Notes: a model not told the origin generated them from the sequence alone. Numbered from the stretch's first letter, positions 1-6,999 are shown. The stretch: 7,740 bases of DNA from Streptomyces sp. NRRL F-5122 (GCF_001507435.1 NZ_LMWH01000018.1:1-7740); one strand, 5' to 3'. Made by a program: numbers and translations.

Positions 1-54
1 GTACTCGTAGTCGGCCCCGTAGACCCGGCCCCGCATGAACTCCAGCTCATCCAT
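1..54 (-). CDS. Partial unrecognised protein, 5' end only (runs off left edge)
   Basis: Reading the minus strand from ATG at 54 gives MDELEFMRGRVYGADYEY, open to the window edge. Nearly all of its codons end in G or C, whereas the same frame upstream of this ATG loses that bias, which is why I place the start here. An alternative in-frame GTG lies at 78-76, with a weak purine stretch before it; neither start has a strong ribosome binding site. The frame stays open further upstream, so an even earlier start is not excluded. It lies on the same strand as, and about 130 bp downstream of, the membrane phosphatase gene, so co-transcription is possible. Eighteen residues are too few to assign a family, and I do not recognise it. 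Confidence 0.4.
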   Translation of the reverse strand, partial: MDELEFMRGRVYGADYEY

Positions 55-184
55 GCCCCACAGGGTTGCAGCCGCCACCGACAGCCCTGCCGTTACCCAA
101 TCCGCGGGACAGCGATTGAACAAACCGCACCGCCATCCCGGAATCGGCAACCACGCCCTCAAGCGCAACGAGAGCACCCCTTGT

Positions 185-1378
185 TTAGGCGGCTGCGGCC
201 TTGCCGTCCCGTCGGGCGACGACGATGGCCATGTCGTCGTCCAGGTGGCCATCGGTGTACTCCTGCAGGTCGGTGACGACTCTGTGGAGCAGCGTTTCGG
301 GTTCCTGGTCGACCCACCTGGTGACCCGCTCGGCCAGCGGGTAGAAGACGCCGCTTTGGTCACGGGCTTCGCTCACACCGTCGGTGTACAGCATCAGTCG
401 GTCGCCTTCGTCGAACGGGAAGGTGGCCGGGAGATACAGGCTGCCGGAGATTGCGCCGAGGCCGAGGGGCGGCGCCGGCTCGGGCACCACGAGCGCGGTC
501 GCGGCGGGGGTGTCGCGGTGCAGCAGGAGGGGTGGCGGGTGCCCGCAACTGACCAGGTGCACGACTGGCTCGTTGTCCGGGATGTCCACGATGGCGGCAG
601 TGACGAAGCGTTCAGCGGCGTCGTCCTCGGACCCGGAGAATTCCGCGAGGCCCCAGCGGATGGCATCTTCCATGTGGCCGACCAGTTGAGGCAACGGGAT
701 CTGGCGGTGGGAGGCGGCTCGGAAGGCGCCCAGCACGACTGCGGTGTCACTGATCGAGGACAGGCCCTTGCCGCGGACGTCCCCGATGAGTAGCCGGGTG
801 GAACCGGAGACGCGGGCCACGGCATACAGGTCACCGCCGAGGCACGCATCGGCCTCCGCACCGCGGTACTGCGAGGCGAGCTCGACCGGGCCGGCTCGCT
901 CGGGCAGGGGGCGCAGTACGACGCGCTGTGTCGCGTCGGAGATGGAGCGGCACCGGAGAAGCTTCTGCTGGCCCCGGTCCCGCAGGTGCGTGAAGAACAC
1001 GAGGAAGGCACTGAGTGCAGCGAGGGTGCCGAGTTCGACAACGACGCTCTCTGTGCCCAGAACACGACGCTCCGCCCCCGCCACGATCAGGGAGAGTACG
1101 CTGAGTGAGCCGATGAGTGCGGTGAGGCGGGGACCGGCGCTGAATGCGACGACCGCCACGGCCACGTCCAGCAGGTGCGCAAGATGGATATCCGGCGGCA
1201 GGAATCCGTCGGCCACAGGGATCGCAACGATCACTGTCAGTGGGCCGAGCAGCCACATAAGGTGCGGCGCGGCCCGACGCCACGCCTTGGGACCCTCAGC
1301 CACCGATCTGATGTTGGTCACAGCGCTCACAATGTGCTCCCGTACTCGCCCCCATCGCAGCAACGCCTGACCACCCAC
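185..1378 (-). CDS. Membrane-anchored PP2C/SpoIIE-family serine/threonine phosphatase
   Basis: This 397-residue protein starts at GTG, with AGGAGG at 1392-1387 on the minus strand eight bases upstream; it ends in TAA. Four hydrophobic segments (about residues 41-59, 66-82, 85-103 and 112-130) predict an N-terminal membrane anchor with short loops and no sizeable external sensor domain. A cytoplasmic SpoIIE-type PP2C domain follows. Visible motifs are GGDLYAV (181-187, metal ligand D183), GDVRGKG (199-205, D200), SCGHPPP (277-283), LYTDGVSEARD (330-340, D333) and HLDDDMAIV (378-386). The metal-binding aspartates are therefore present, although the GGDWFD-type motif reads GGDLYA, with Ala186 at the usual final Asp. 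Members of this family generally dephosphorylate phosphoserine on STAS anti-anti-sigma proteins. The substrate here is unknown, since no STAS or sigma gene is nearby. It is transcribed divergently from the larger phosphatase at 2662. Confidence 0.93.
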   Translation of the reverse strand: MGGQALLRWGRVREHIVSAVTNIRSVAEGPKAWRRAAPHLMWLLGPLTVIVAIPVADGFLPPDIHLAHLLDVAVAVVAFSAGPRLTALIGSLSVLSLIVAGAERRVLGTESVVVELGTLAALSAFLVFFTHLRDRGQQKLLRCRSISDATQRVVLRPLPERAGPVELASQYRGAEADACLGGDLYAVARVSGSTRLLIGDVRGKGLSSISDTAVVLGAFRAASHRQIPLPQLVGHMEDAIRWGLAEFSGSEDDAAERFVTAAIVDIPDNEPVVHLVSCGHPPPLLLHRDTPAATALVVPEPAPPLGLGAISGSLYLPATFPFDEGDRLMLYTDGVSEARDQSGVFYPLAERVTRWVDQEPETLLHRVVTDLQEYTDGHLDDDMAIVVARRDGKAAAA

Positions 1379-2661
1379 AAGTCATCCCTCCTGCCGAGGT
1401 CCTGCGTCCCGCACCTACCACGACAAATGCCGGGCCCGAGAGGGAAGACACACACCCGGACCCTCCTCCGCCTGGCCGCCACCGCATCAGCGCCCGTTTG
1501 ACGAAAGTGTTCGCCCTAAATCGACGTTCCGGACGACTTCGCGGTCGGGTTCGAGGCCGCTATAGAAGGCCGCGCGGAAAGCCTGGCGCCGTCGCCCGCG
1601 GTGATCAGCAAAGTGGGGTTGTACTGACCGCGTCCCCGGAATCAAGGTCAGGACTAGGGAAAGAGGGGAAGACACCGATCTTCACTCCCGGTGGGCGCTG
1701 CCGCGGTCATGACCTGACCGTATGCGCTTCACCACCCATGCGTGGGGACCATTTTCCGGGCGGAAGAGCAGACCACTTCACGCCGAACGGTCAGGCGGGG
1801 CACCGAGTACCGCCTGTGAGACCAGCGCGCCGCGAAGCCGGAGCGCCACGTCGCATGCCCGGGCTGCCACGCTCGGGGAGTGGGTGAGTACTCCAACTCC
1901 CGCAGATCGCGATCTTGCCGTGCCCGCAGAATTGGTCCGGGAATCTGTTACGGAAATGGACCACATTTCGACACATACGGGTCAGTAGCTTGCAAGCATG
2001 ACCACGAACGAAGCACCCGCAAGCCTGCAACGCCTCCCCGATCGCATGTCCCGTCCGGACCAGGCGAAGCTTGCCCGGGGACAGGCCATAAGCCCGCCTG
2101 TATACGCGTGACGGTCTCCCTGTGGCTTACGCCAGTCGACCGGCTACGCCGCGCTCGTCCCCGGACCCTCGCGGCAGCCCACATCTGTCTTTGTCGCCAA
2201 GCTGTCCCTTGCGCTGGTGAGCGTTTCTGCGGCTCGCAGCAGGTGCTTGATCAACTTCGCCCGGCAGTTTGGTGCTACCGCATTCGCCGGGCTGGCCACC
2301 GATCTGCGGATCTGTCTGGTCATTCCGTTTCCGCGAGTGGCCCTAAAGGGCCCGGCTGCACCGCCTTCTCAGCGGTCGGCGACTGACGCGTGAGTCAGAG
2401 CAAGCGGGGCGTCACCGGACGACAGTGTGGCTGACGCCGGTGTCAGCCGGCCGCCCGTTGGCCCCACCCGGCCCTGACTCTCTACGGAGCACGTCTGACG
2501 GGCCGTGACCACCGCCGCAGCCACCATCGGTGGGCAGTGTGCATGGGCTGTGGCCCGCCGTGCCTGGTAGCTCGATCACGCCCTGCCCTGCACCTATCCA
2601 TCCACCCGACCAGCAGAGCAGTTGAGGACCGCATCACCGGGGACACCGAAAGGGAAAAGCA
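1379..2661. other. Long divergent intergenic region, no convincing gene
   Basis: These 1283 bases separate the two divergent phosphatase genes. Open frames exist on both strands, but they overlap each other, lack a consistent G/C third-position pattern and ribosome binding sites, and resemble no family I recognise. The stretch about 1860-2110 has noticeably less G/C-biased codon positions than the flanking genes. It contains several short perfect palindromes: GAGTACTC at 1886-1893, AGATCGCGATCT at 1904-1915 and GCTTGCAAGC at 1988-1997. At 2339-2352 there is GGCCCTAAAGGGCC. Two related longer palindromes lie at 2383-2448. The region should contain the promoters of both flanking genes, but I could not identify a clean -35/-10 pair. 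It may also contain decayed coding sequence. Confidence 0.7.
2383..2448. promoter_or_regulatory. Pair of related palindromes, candidate operators
   Basis: The first palindrome is CTGACGCGTGAGTCAG (2383-2398). The second is GGCTGACGCCGGTGTCAGCC (2429-2448), in which nine of ten base pairs are symmetric. Their 16-base cores share CTGAC-N6-GTCAG and are identical at 13 of 16 positions; their centres are 48 bp apart. A looser related site, CTGAC-GGGCC-GTGAC, occurs at 2495-2509. Repeated symmetric sites about 210-280 bp upstream of the PAS-GAF-PP2C-HATPase start fit binding by a dimeric regulator, but the regulator, the promoter and even which divergent gene is controlled are inferred. The second site could alternatively act as a transcribed hairpin. 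Confidence 0.4.
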
Positions 2662-5136
2662 ATGGGCAGCTCCGCACAGACAGCAGTCTCCCAGGCTCAG
2701 TCGGCTATCGAGACAGCCAGCCCAGCGATAGCTCTCCTCGACGCACAGGGGACGGTTCTCGGATGGTCGCAGGCCGCTCAGCAGCTCCTGGGCTACTCGG
2801 CCGCGGAGGTGGTGGGGCGGTCGGCCGGTGTCCTGTTGGCGGCCGCGGGAGACCGAGTAAGGGCTTCAGAGGCCGCACAAGAAAGCACCCTCTGGGGCCG
2901 CTGGTCCGATATCGCGCGGGTGCGCCACCGCAACGGCCACAGCATCGACATACGCCTGTCCGTGTCATCGCTGTCCGGTCAGGACGGCCCGGACCGATGG
3001 GTGGTCTGGGCGACCGACAAGGCGTTGCTTCCAGCGTGGCCGGCCGAGGCCACAGGGGTGATGCCGCTCCTCGCTACGCTGCTGCTGCCGAGCCGCCTGC
3101 CGATCGGTGTCGTCATACAGGACACGAACCTGCGCTGCGTCCGGGGAAACGACATCCAGGGCTCCTGGGACGGCATCCCTCTCTCCCTGCGGCTGGGCCG
3201 CAGGCTCACGGAGGCGGCGCCTGGGACGGCAGCTGAAACGCTGGAAGCAGTGATGGACCAGGTGCTCGAGACCGGGGACTCGGCGACGGACGTGGACTAC
3301 CCGGCCTTGTTGCCGGCGTATGTGCGAAGCAACCGCATATTGACGGCATCCTTTTTCCGCCTCGACGACGCACAGGGACGCGCGCTGGGCGTGTGCACTG
3401 TGAGCATGGACGTCACCGGCTGCCGACGGGCGCGAGAGCATCTGGCCATCCTCGGCGAGGCCAGCAGGCGTATCGGCACCACTTTGGACGTCATGCAGAC
3501 CGCGCAGGAATTGGCCGATCTCGCGGTGCCGTTCCTCGCGGACTACGCCACTGTCGACCTGGCGGAGTCTGTCCCACTCGGCGAGGAGCCCTTGGCTCAT
3601 CTCGGCCCACAGGACGGGCGCATTCCCGCCTTCCGCCGTGCGGGCTTGGCCTCGATCCACCCTGGAACGCCGGAGTCCCTGTTCGCTCGCGGAGAGCCGA
3701 TCTTCGTCCCGCCCACTTCGCCTTTCACCGAAGTCCTGCACTCCGGGAAATCCCACTTCGAGCCGATACTGGACACATCTCCGGGCACATGGCTGGACCA
3801 CCACGGCGCGCTGGCGGAGAAGATCCGCGAGCACGCCATGCACTCGTTGATGGTCGTTCCGATCCACGCCCGGGGCGTAGTGCTGGGTGTGGCGGTCTTC
3901 GCGCGGACGGAGGATCCCAGGCCGTTCGAGGAGGACGACCTGCTCTTGGCTGAGGAACTCGTCAACTGGGCAGCGCTGGCTCTGGACAACGCCCGCCAAT
4001 ACGTCCGCGAACGCACCGCGGCTCTCGCCCTGCAGCGCCTGCTGCACCCCCACCGCCCCACGGGCGGCTCCGCCGCTGACGTCGCCTGGCGCTACCTGCC
4101 GGCCGACAGCCACCACGGCATTGGGGGTGACTGGTTCGACGTGATCCCCCTATCCGGCGCCCGCGTCGCCCTGGTCGTCGGCGACGTGGTCGGACACGGC
4201 GTCAACGCGGCGGCGCAGATGGGTCAACTCCGCACCGTCATGCGCACCCTCGCGGAAATGGACATGCCTCCCGACGAAGTACTGGCCCGCCTCGACGAGC
4301 AGGTCATCCGCCTCACCCAGGCGGAAGCCGACCCCCGGTACCCGGCCAGCACCACGATGGCCGCCACGTGCCTGTACGCCGTCTACGACCCGGTCACCCG
4401 GTGCTGCACCATGGCACGGGCCGGACACCCACCGCCCGCGGTCATCGACCCGCACGGCCACGTCACCTTCCCCGACCTGCCCACCGGAGCACCGCTCGGC
4501 CTCGAACTGGTCCCCTTCGAGTCCACAACTTTGGAACTCGCTGAAGGAAGCGTGCTCGCCCTCTACACCGACGGTCTGATCGAGGCCCGCGACCAGGACA
4601 TCAGCACCGGCATGAACCGTCTGCGCGCGGCCCTCGCACGTCCCCACCACACACTGGACGACCTGTGCTCTTCCACAGTGGACGCACTGCGGGCCAAGCC
4701 GCCGAGCGACGATGTCACTCTGCTCCTCGCACGGACGCACGCGCTCACCGCAGACCAGGTTGCTTCTTGGCAGTTCCCCAGCGATCTCGCCGTCATCAGC
4801 CGTGCCCGAACTCTCGCTACCCGGCAGCTGGCCCAGTGGGGGCTGGAACACCTAGCCGACTCCACAGAGCTGATCGTCAGCGAACTGTTCACCAACGCCA
4901 TCATCCACGGCAACAGCAAGCACACCATCGACCTACGCCTCATCCGGCACGGGATGCTGACGTGCGAAGTCTCCGACGCAAGCCACTGCCATCCGCTTAT
5001 GCGACACCCCCGCACCACCGACGAACACGGCCGTGGTCTCTTCCTCGTCACTCAACTGTCCCAGCGATGGGGAACCCGCCACATCCCGGACGGCAAAGTC
5101 ATCTGGGCGGATCAGCAACTGCCAACCAGCGCGTGA
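2662..5136 (+). CDS. PAS-GAF-PP2C phosphatase with C-terminal HATPase (RsbU/RsbW-like fusion)
   Basis: This 824-residue soluble protein starts at ATG 2662, preceded by AAAGGG seven bases upstream. Residues about 12-120 form a PAS domain (AIALLDAQGTVLGWSQAAQQ and LLGYSAAEVVGR). Residues about 145-255 look like a second, more divergent PAS module ending in VSMDVTGCRRARE. Residues about 260-450 are a GAF domain (EKIREHAMHSLMVVPIHARG through WAALALDNAR). The PP2C/SpoIIE domain spans about 470-692, with GIGGDWFDV (D490, D493), VGDVVGHG (D508), AGHPPP (587-592), LYTDGLIEARD (D637) and PSDDVTLLL (D683, D684); the catalytic aspartates are all present. Residues about 700-820 are an anti-sigma-type HATPase, with N-box ELFTNAIIHG (N745), VSDAS (D772) and DEHGRGLFLV (787-796). 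The protein probably senses a small ligand, redox state or other signal and controls a STAS/sigma partner-switching module. No membrane segments are visible. The linker between GAF and PP2C (RLLHPHRPTGGSAADVAW) seems slightly shorter than usual. Confidence 0.95.
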   Translation: MGSSAQTAVSQAQSAIETASPAIALLDAQGTVLGWSQAAQQLLGYSAAEVVGRSAGVLLAAAGDRVRASEAAQESTLWGRWSDIARVRHRNGHSIDIRLSVSSLSGQDGPDRWVVWATDKALLPAWPAEATGVMPLLATLLLPSRLPIGVVIQDTNLRCVRGNDIQGSWDGIPLSLRLGRRLTEAAPGTAAETLEAVMDQVLETGDSATDVDYPALLPAYVRSNRILTASFFRLDDAQGRALGVCTVSMDVTGCRRAREHLAILGEASRRIGTTLDVMQTAQELADLAVPFLADYATVDLAESVPLGEEPLAHLGPQDGRIPAFRRAGLASIHPGTPESLFARGEPIFVPPTSPFTEVLHSGKSHFEPILDTSPGTWLDHHGALAEKIREHAMHSLMVVPIHARGVVLGVAVFARTEDPRPFEEDDLLLAEELVNWAALALDNARQYVRERTAALALQRLLHPHRPTGGSAADVAWRYLPADSHHGIGGDWFDVIPLSGARVALVVGDVVGHGVNAAAQMGQLRTVMRTLAEMDMPPDEVLARLDEQVIRLTQAEADPRYPASTTMAATCLYAVYDPVTRCCTMARAGHPPPAVIDPHGHVTFPDLPTGAPLGLELVPFESTTLELAEGSVLALYTDGLIEARDQDISTGMNRLRAALARPHHTLDDLCSSTVDALRAKPPSDDVTLLLARTHALTADQVASWQFPSDLAVISRARTLATRQLAQWGLEHLADSTELIVSELFTNAIIHGNSKHTIDLRLIRHGMLTCEVSDASHCHPLMRHPRTTDEHGRGLFLVTQLSQRWGTRHIPDGKVIWADQQLPTSA

Positions 5137-5189
5137 AACCACCATGCAGGCAGGCCTGAAGTTTCCCCGTGATCTTGGGCACTCGTCGG

Positions 5190-5444
5190 TTATGCCGCGA
5201 GGGCGTGTTGATGCCGCTGCCTGGTCTCGGCCAGGGTGAGGTTGCCGAAGTTCTTGTGCTTGCGCAGGCGGCGGCGGTCGTAGAAGGTCTCGATGAAGGT
5301 GAAGACCTCGGCGCGGGCGGTGGCCCGGTCGGGCGAGATGCGGGTGCCGATCTCTTCCTTGAGCAGGGCCCAAAAACTCTCCGCGGCCGCGTTGTCGAAG
5401 CATGATCCGGTACGTCCGCAGCTGTTCCGCAGCCCCAACTCCAT
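5190..5444 (-). pseudogene. IS3-family transposase orfB, C-terminal fragment
   Basis: The minus-strand translation (84 residues, ending in TAA at 5192-5190) contains GRTGSCFDNAAAESFWALLK. This is the third-acidic-residue region of the DDE integrase core, with Glu22 of the fragment as the catalytic Glu. It continues with FIETFYDRRRLRKHKNFGNL and a basic C-terminus, the characteristic end of IS3-family OrfB. An intact OrfB is roughly 270-300 residues, so about two thirds is missing, including the first two catalytic Asp residues and the helix-turn-helix OrfA. Reading upstream of the ATG at 5444, a TGA occurs in frame at 5456-5454, so the truncation point is near 5440. The remnant's 3' end faces the 3' end of the large phosphatase gene (convergent). 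It is non-functional as a transposase. Confidence 0.85.
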
Positions 5445-5450
5445 TATTCG

Positions 5451-5967
5451 GTGTCAGAATTGGGTCGAGGTGTAATGGAAGGGTCCAAGCACCTCGGCCA
5501 TCACGTCACAAAAGCATTGGTGATGCATCAGGCCGACGAAGTCTGGGAGGGCATCAGTCGGCACCTTTTCCGGGACACTTCCGGTCGTAGGTTCGGCCGG
5601 CCGAAGACCGGAACCGATGCACTCCTGCGGCCTCATCGCCGACCGCGACATGGTCTCCAGTGCCCTCGCCACACACGTCCGGCTCACCAATCCAAACGAC
5701 CCCAGTACCGCGAGCCTGGACAAAGGTCAGGCTCGCATAACACAGATTCTCTTCTCAGAAGGGCTGCAAGAAGCCCTGTCGAGTCAACCGCAGCGCGGTG
5801 CCCGCCCCAGCACGGACCGCACCCACGCGGCAGCCCGCCGTTCGGGAACTCCCGGACGCCAGGCCTCTGCTCGACAAAACACCACCGACCGGTCCGGGCC
5901 ACCCCGAATGAGACCCGACCCGCGAACAAGCGGCACAAGGCCCACGTCGGAACAGCCGCCCCAGTAG
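5451..5967 (+). pseudogene. Degenerate TnpB-like transposase remnant in two frames
   Basis: One plus frame from about 5475 reads HHVTKALVMHQADEVWEGIS followed by RHLFRDTSGRRFGRPK, then loses sense after about 5612. A second frame from 5617 to the TAG at 5967 reads MHSCGLIADRDMVSSALATH and then continues into a Pro/Arg/Thr-rich tail. CGL-x-ADRD-x-x-SA-x-L resembles the second zinc-ribbon knuckle at the C-terminus of TnpB-like transposases as I remember them from Streptomyces. The first segment resembles a more N-terminal part of such proteins. The catalytic RuvC middle and the first CxxC knuckle are absent, so I infer an internal deletion that also shifts frame. The family assignment is from memory of sequence patterns and is tentative; the broken state is clear. 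Confidence 0.4.
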
Positions 5968-6017
5968 GGATCGCCCCGCCCAGCGGCGGCACACCCGAAC
6001 CGGAACTGGTCGGAAGG

Positions 6018-6045
6018 CATCCCATCACGGGATGACTCTTAGACT
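6018..6045 (+). promoter_or_regulatory. Candidate -10 box and overlapping palindrome for a leaderless gene
   Basis: TAGACT at 6040-6045 matches the TAnnnT form of an actinomycete -10 element and ends six bases before the ATG at 6052. Transcription would therefore begin at or next to the start codon. No ribosome binding site precedes that ATG, which fits a leaderless mRNA. No convincing -35 hexamer is visible. Immediately upstream, CATCCC (6018-6023) and GGGATG (6029-6034) form a six-base inverted repeat with a five-base spacer. It sits where a -35 would be and could be an operator. Confidence 0.4.
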
Positions 6046-6051
6046 TTGGCC

Positions 6052-6519
6052 ATGAACAGGATCGACCGCGCCAGCCGGCTCATCTCGGCGTCACCGGCGG
6101 CTGTCTACGACGCCCTCCTCGATCGCGAGTCTCTCGAGGTGTGGCTTCCGCCGGAAGGCATGCGAGGGCACGTCGAGCGGTGGGATCCCCGGCCTGGTGG
6201 AGGGTTCCGGATGGTCCTCACCTACCTCGACCCCGCCGAAAGCCCCGGTAAGACTTCAGATGCGACGGATGTCGTCGACGTCGAGTTCGCGCAGCTGGTT
6301 CCGCCCACGCGCGTGGTACAGAGGGCGGTGTTCGAGGCCGACGACCCCTCGTACGCGGGCACCATGACAATGACCTGGCAACTTGCTCCTGTTGGTGACG
6401 GTACTGAGGTGACCGTCACCGCCACGGATGTGCCGCCCGGCATCGACCAAGCGGTCCACGAGGCTGGGATCGCCTCGTCACTGGCAAATCTGGCGTCGTA
6501 CATCGAAGCAACCGGCTGA
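6052..6519 (+). CDS. SRPBCC/AHSA1-domain protein
   Basis: This 155-residue protein starts at ATG 6052; a TTG at 6046 is in frame but is less likely. The single domain shows the SRPBCC (START/Bet v1-like) pattern of the AHSA1 (activator of Hsp90 ATPase homologue) type. It has an early ISASPAAVYDALLD strand-helix, LEVWLPPEGMRGHVERWDP followed by PGGGFRMVLTY, TMTWQLAPVGDGTEVTVTAT near residues 104-123, and a C-terminal helix GIASSLANLASYIEATG. Length is normal for the family. Bacterial members form a hydrophobic pocket and are often of unknown ligand; some accompany ArsR-type regulators, but none is seen here. No signal peptide or membrane segment is visible. It appears to be monocistronic, standing between decayed insertion sequences and a largely non-coding stretch. 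Confidence 0.9.
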   Translation: MNRIDRASRLISASPAAVYDALLDRESLEVWLPPEGMRGHVERWDPRPGGGFRMVLTYLDPAESPGKTSDATDVVDVEFAQLVPPTRVVQRAVFEADDPSYAGTMTMTWQLAPVGDGTEVTVTATDVPPGIDQAVHEAGIASSLANLASYIEATG

Positions 6520-6606
6520 CGCGCGGACGGCAGCGGCTCGGTTCGGCCACGTCGTCGTGAGAACTGCCGAGCGCTTGCGTCTCCTTCATGAGCCTCCGAG
6601 TCGTCG

Positions 6607-6999
6607 GTGGGCCAGAACGTGTGTGCTGCGCGAGCTCGTCCGCCGAGGCCACGCGATAAACAGGCCAAGGAGTTCTCCAAGCCGGTTGTCATCAAAGCCA
6701 ACGGCTCCGCCTACGGCGCACGCTGCGAGATCAGCCAAGCCACTCCTGCCGCGATGGCCGCCGAGCAAGGCCCGTCGTGGAAACCCGGCTTCGCCGTGCC
6801 CTTCGGCGGCAGTTCCCGCCCACTGACGCACCGCGCCCGTCGCAAGCGCGTTCTGGAGACGATCCTGATCGGTGAGCCGATCCCGGTCACTCGAGCAGCC
6901 CCGCGGACGTCGTGGACAGGGCGCTGCGACCTCCCCGACCGTCCTGCCGCCCGCTCCGCCGTGGATGCACCGGTCACCAACAGACGGCGGCTCAGGTGA
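6607..6999 (+). CDS. Possible hypothetical protein or gene remnant, unassigned
   Basis: Between about 6664 and 6900 this plus frame has mostly G or C in the third codon position and a protein-like composition (for example KEFSKPVVIKANGSAYGARC and RRKRVLETILIGEPIPV). Before and after that stretch it becomes Arg/Pro-rich, like a shadow frame. GTG at 6607 is the first candidate start but has no ribosome binding site. A minus-strand frame ending at 6711 shares the same wobble positions and so has similar bias, which weakens the argument. I recognise no family. It is most likely either a decayed internal gene fragment or no gene at all. Confidence 0.2.
   Translation: MGQNVCAARARPPRPRDKQAKEFSKPVVIKANGSAYGARCEISQATPAAMAAEQGPSWKPGFAVPFGGSSRPLTHRARRKRVLETILIGEPIPVTRAAPRTSWTGRCDLPDRPAARSAVDAPVTNRRRLR

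Larger units (their letters stand above)
5157..5967. mobile_element. Insertion-sequence graveyard: IS3-family tail next to TnpB-like remnants
   Basis: Two unrelated transposase remnants in opposite orientations fill the space between the large phosphatase and the SRPBCC gene. The right-hand end of an IS3-family element (transposase 3' end on the minus strand) probably terminates near 5157. A TGAAGTTTCCCCGTGATC stretch there begins with TG, as IS3 termini usually do, but no matching left end exists to prove this. The IS3 homology stops abruptly near 5440, where a plus-strand TnpB-like remnant takes over. I see no paired terminal inverted repeats or target-site duplication, so neither element appears mobile. 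Confidence 0.6.

Noticed and set aside
35..793. 252-codon plus-strand open frame opposite the membrane phosphatase
   Set aside because: It is the antisense shadow of the phosphatase gene; the minus strand has catalytic motifs, transmembrane helices and a ribosome binding site.
1487..1675. Minus-strand 62-codon frame containing HRGRRRQAFRAAFYSGLEPD, faintly like a transposase N-terminus
   Set aside because: The resemblance is a few residues only, with no start context and no continuation; it could not be supported as a mobile-element remnant.
1884..1988. 35-codon plus-strand frame starting GTG after GGGGAG (MSTPTPADRDLAVPAELVRE...)
   Set aside because: It has a plausible ribosome binding site, but fewer than half of its codons end in G or C, unlike every clear gene here, and it matches no family I know.
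1998..2111. 37-codon plus-strand frame MTTNEAPASLQRLPDRMSRP... ending in TGA
   Set aside because: Composition is acceptable, but there is no ribosome binding site (the perfect palindrome GCTTGCAAGC abuts the ATG) and no recognisable homology; it is too weak to call.
2339..2352. GGCCCTAAAGGGCC inverted repeat as a terminator
   Set aside because: The stem is only five to six bases, no T tract follows, and there is no upstream gene on either strand for it to terminate.
1880..2386. 168-codon plus-strand open frame in the divergent intergenic region
   Set aside because: Arg/Cys/Ser-rich shadow-like composition, no ribosome binding site and overlap with other equally open frames indicate chance openness of GC-rich DNA.
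2965..4116. 383-codon minus-strand open frame inside the large phosphatase
   Set aside because: It is antisense to a clear multidomain gene with intact motifs, and its Gln/Arg/Val-rich composition is typical of a shadow frame.
5454..5723. 89-codon minus-strand frame ending ...FHYTSTQF across the TnpB-like remnant
   Set aside because: No ribosome binding site and no recognisable motif; the plus-strand frames there give better transposase-like segments.
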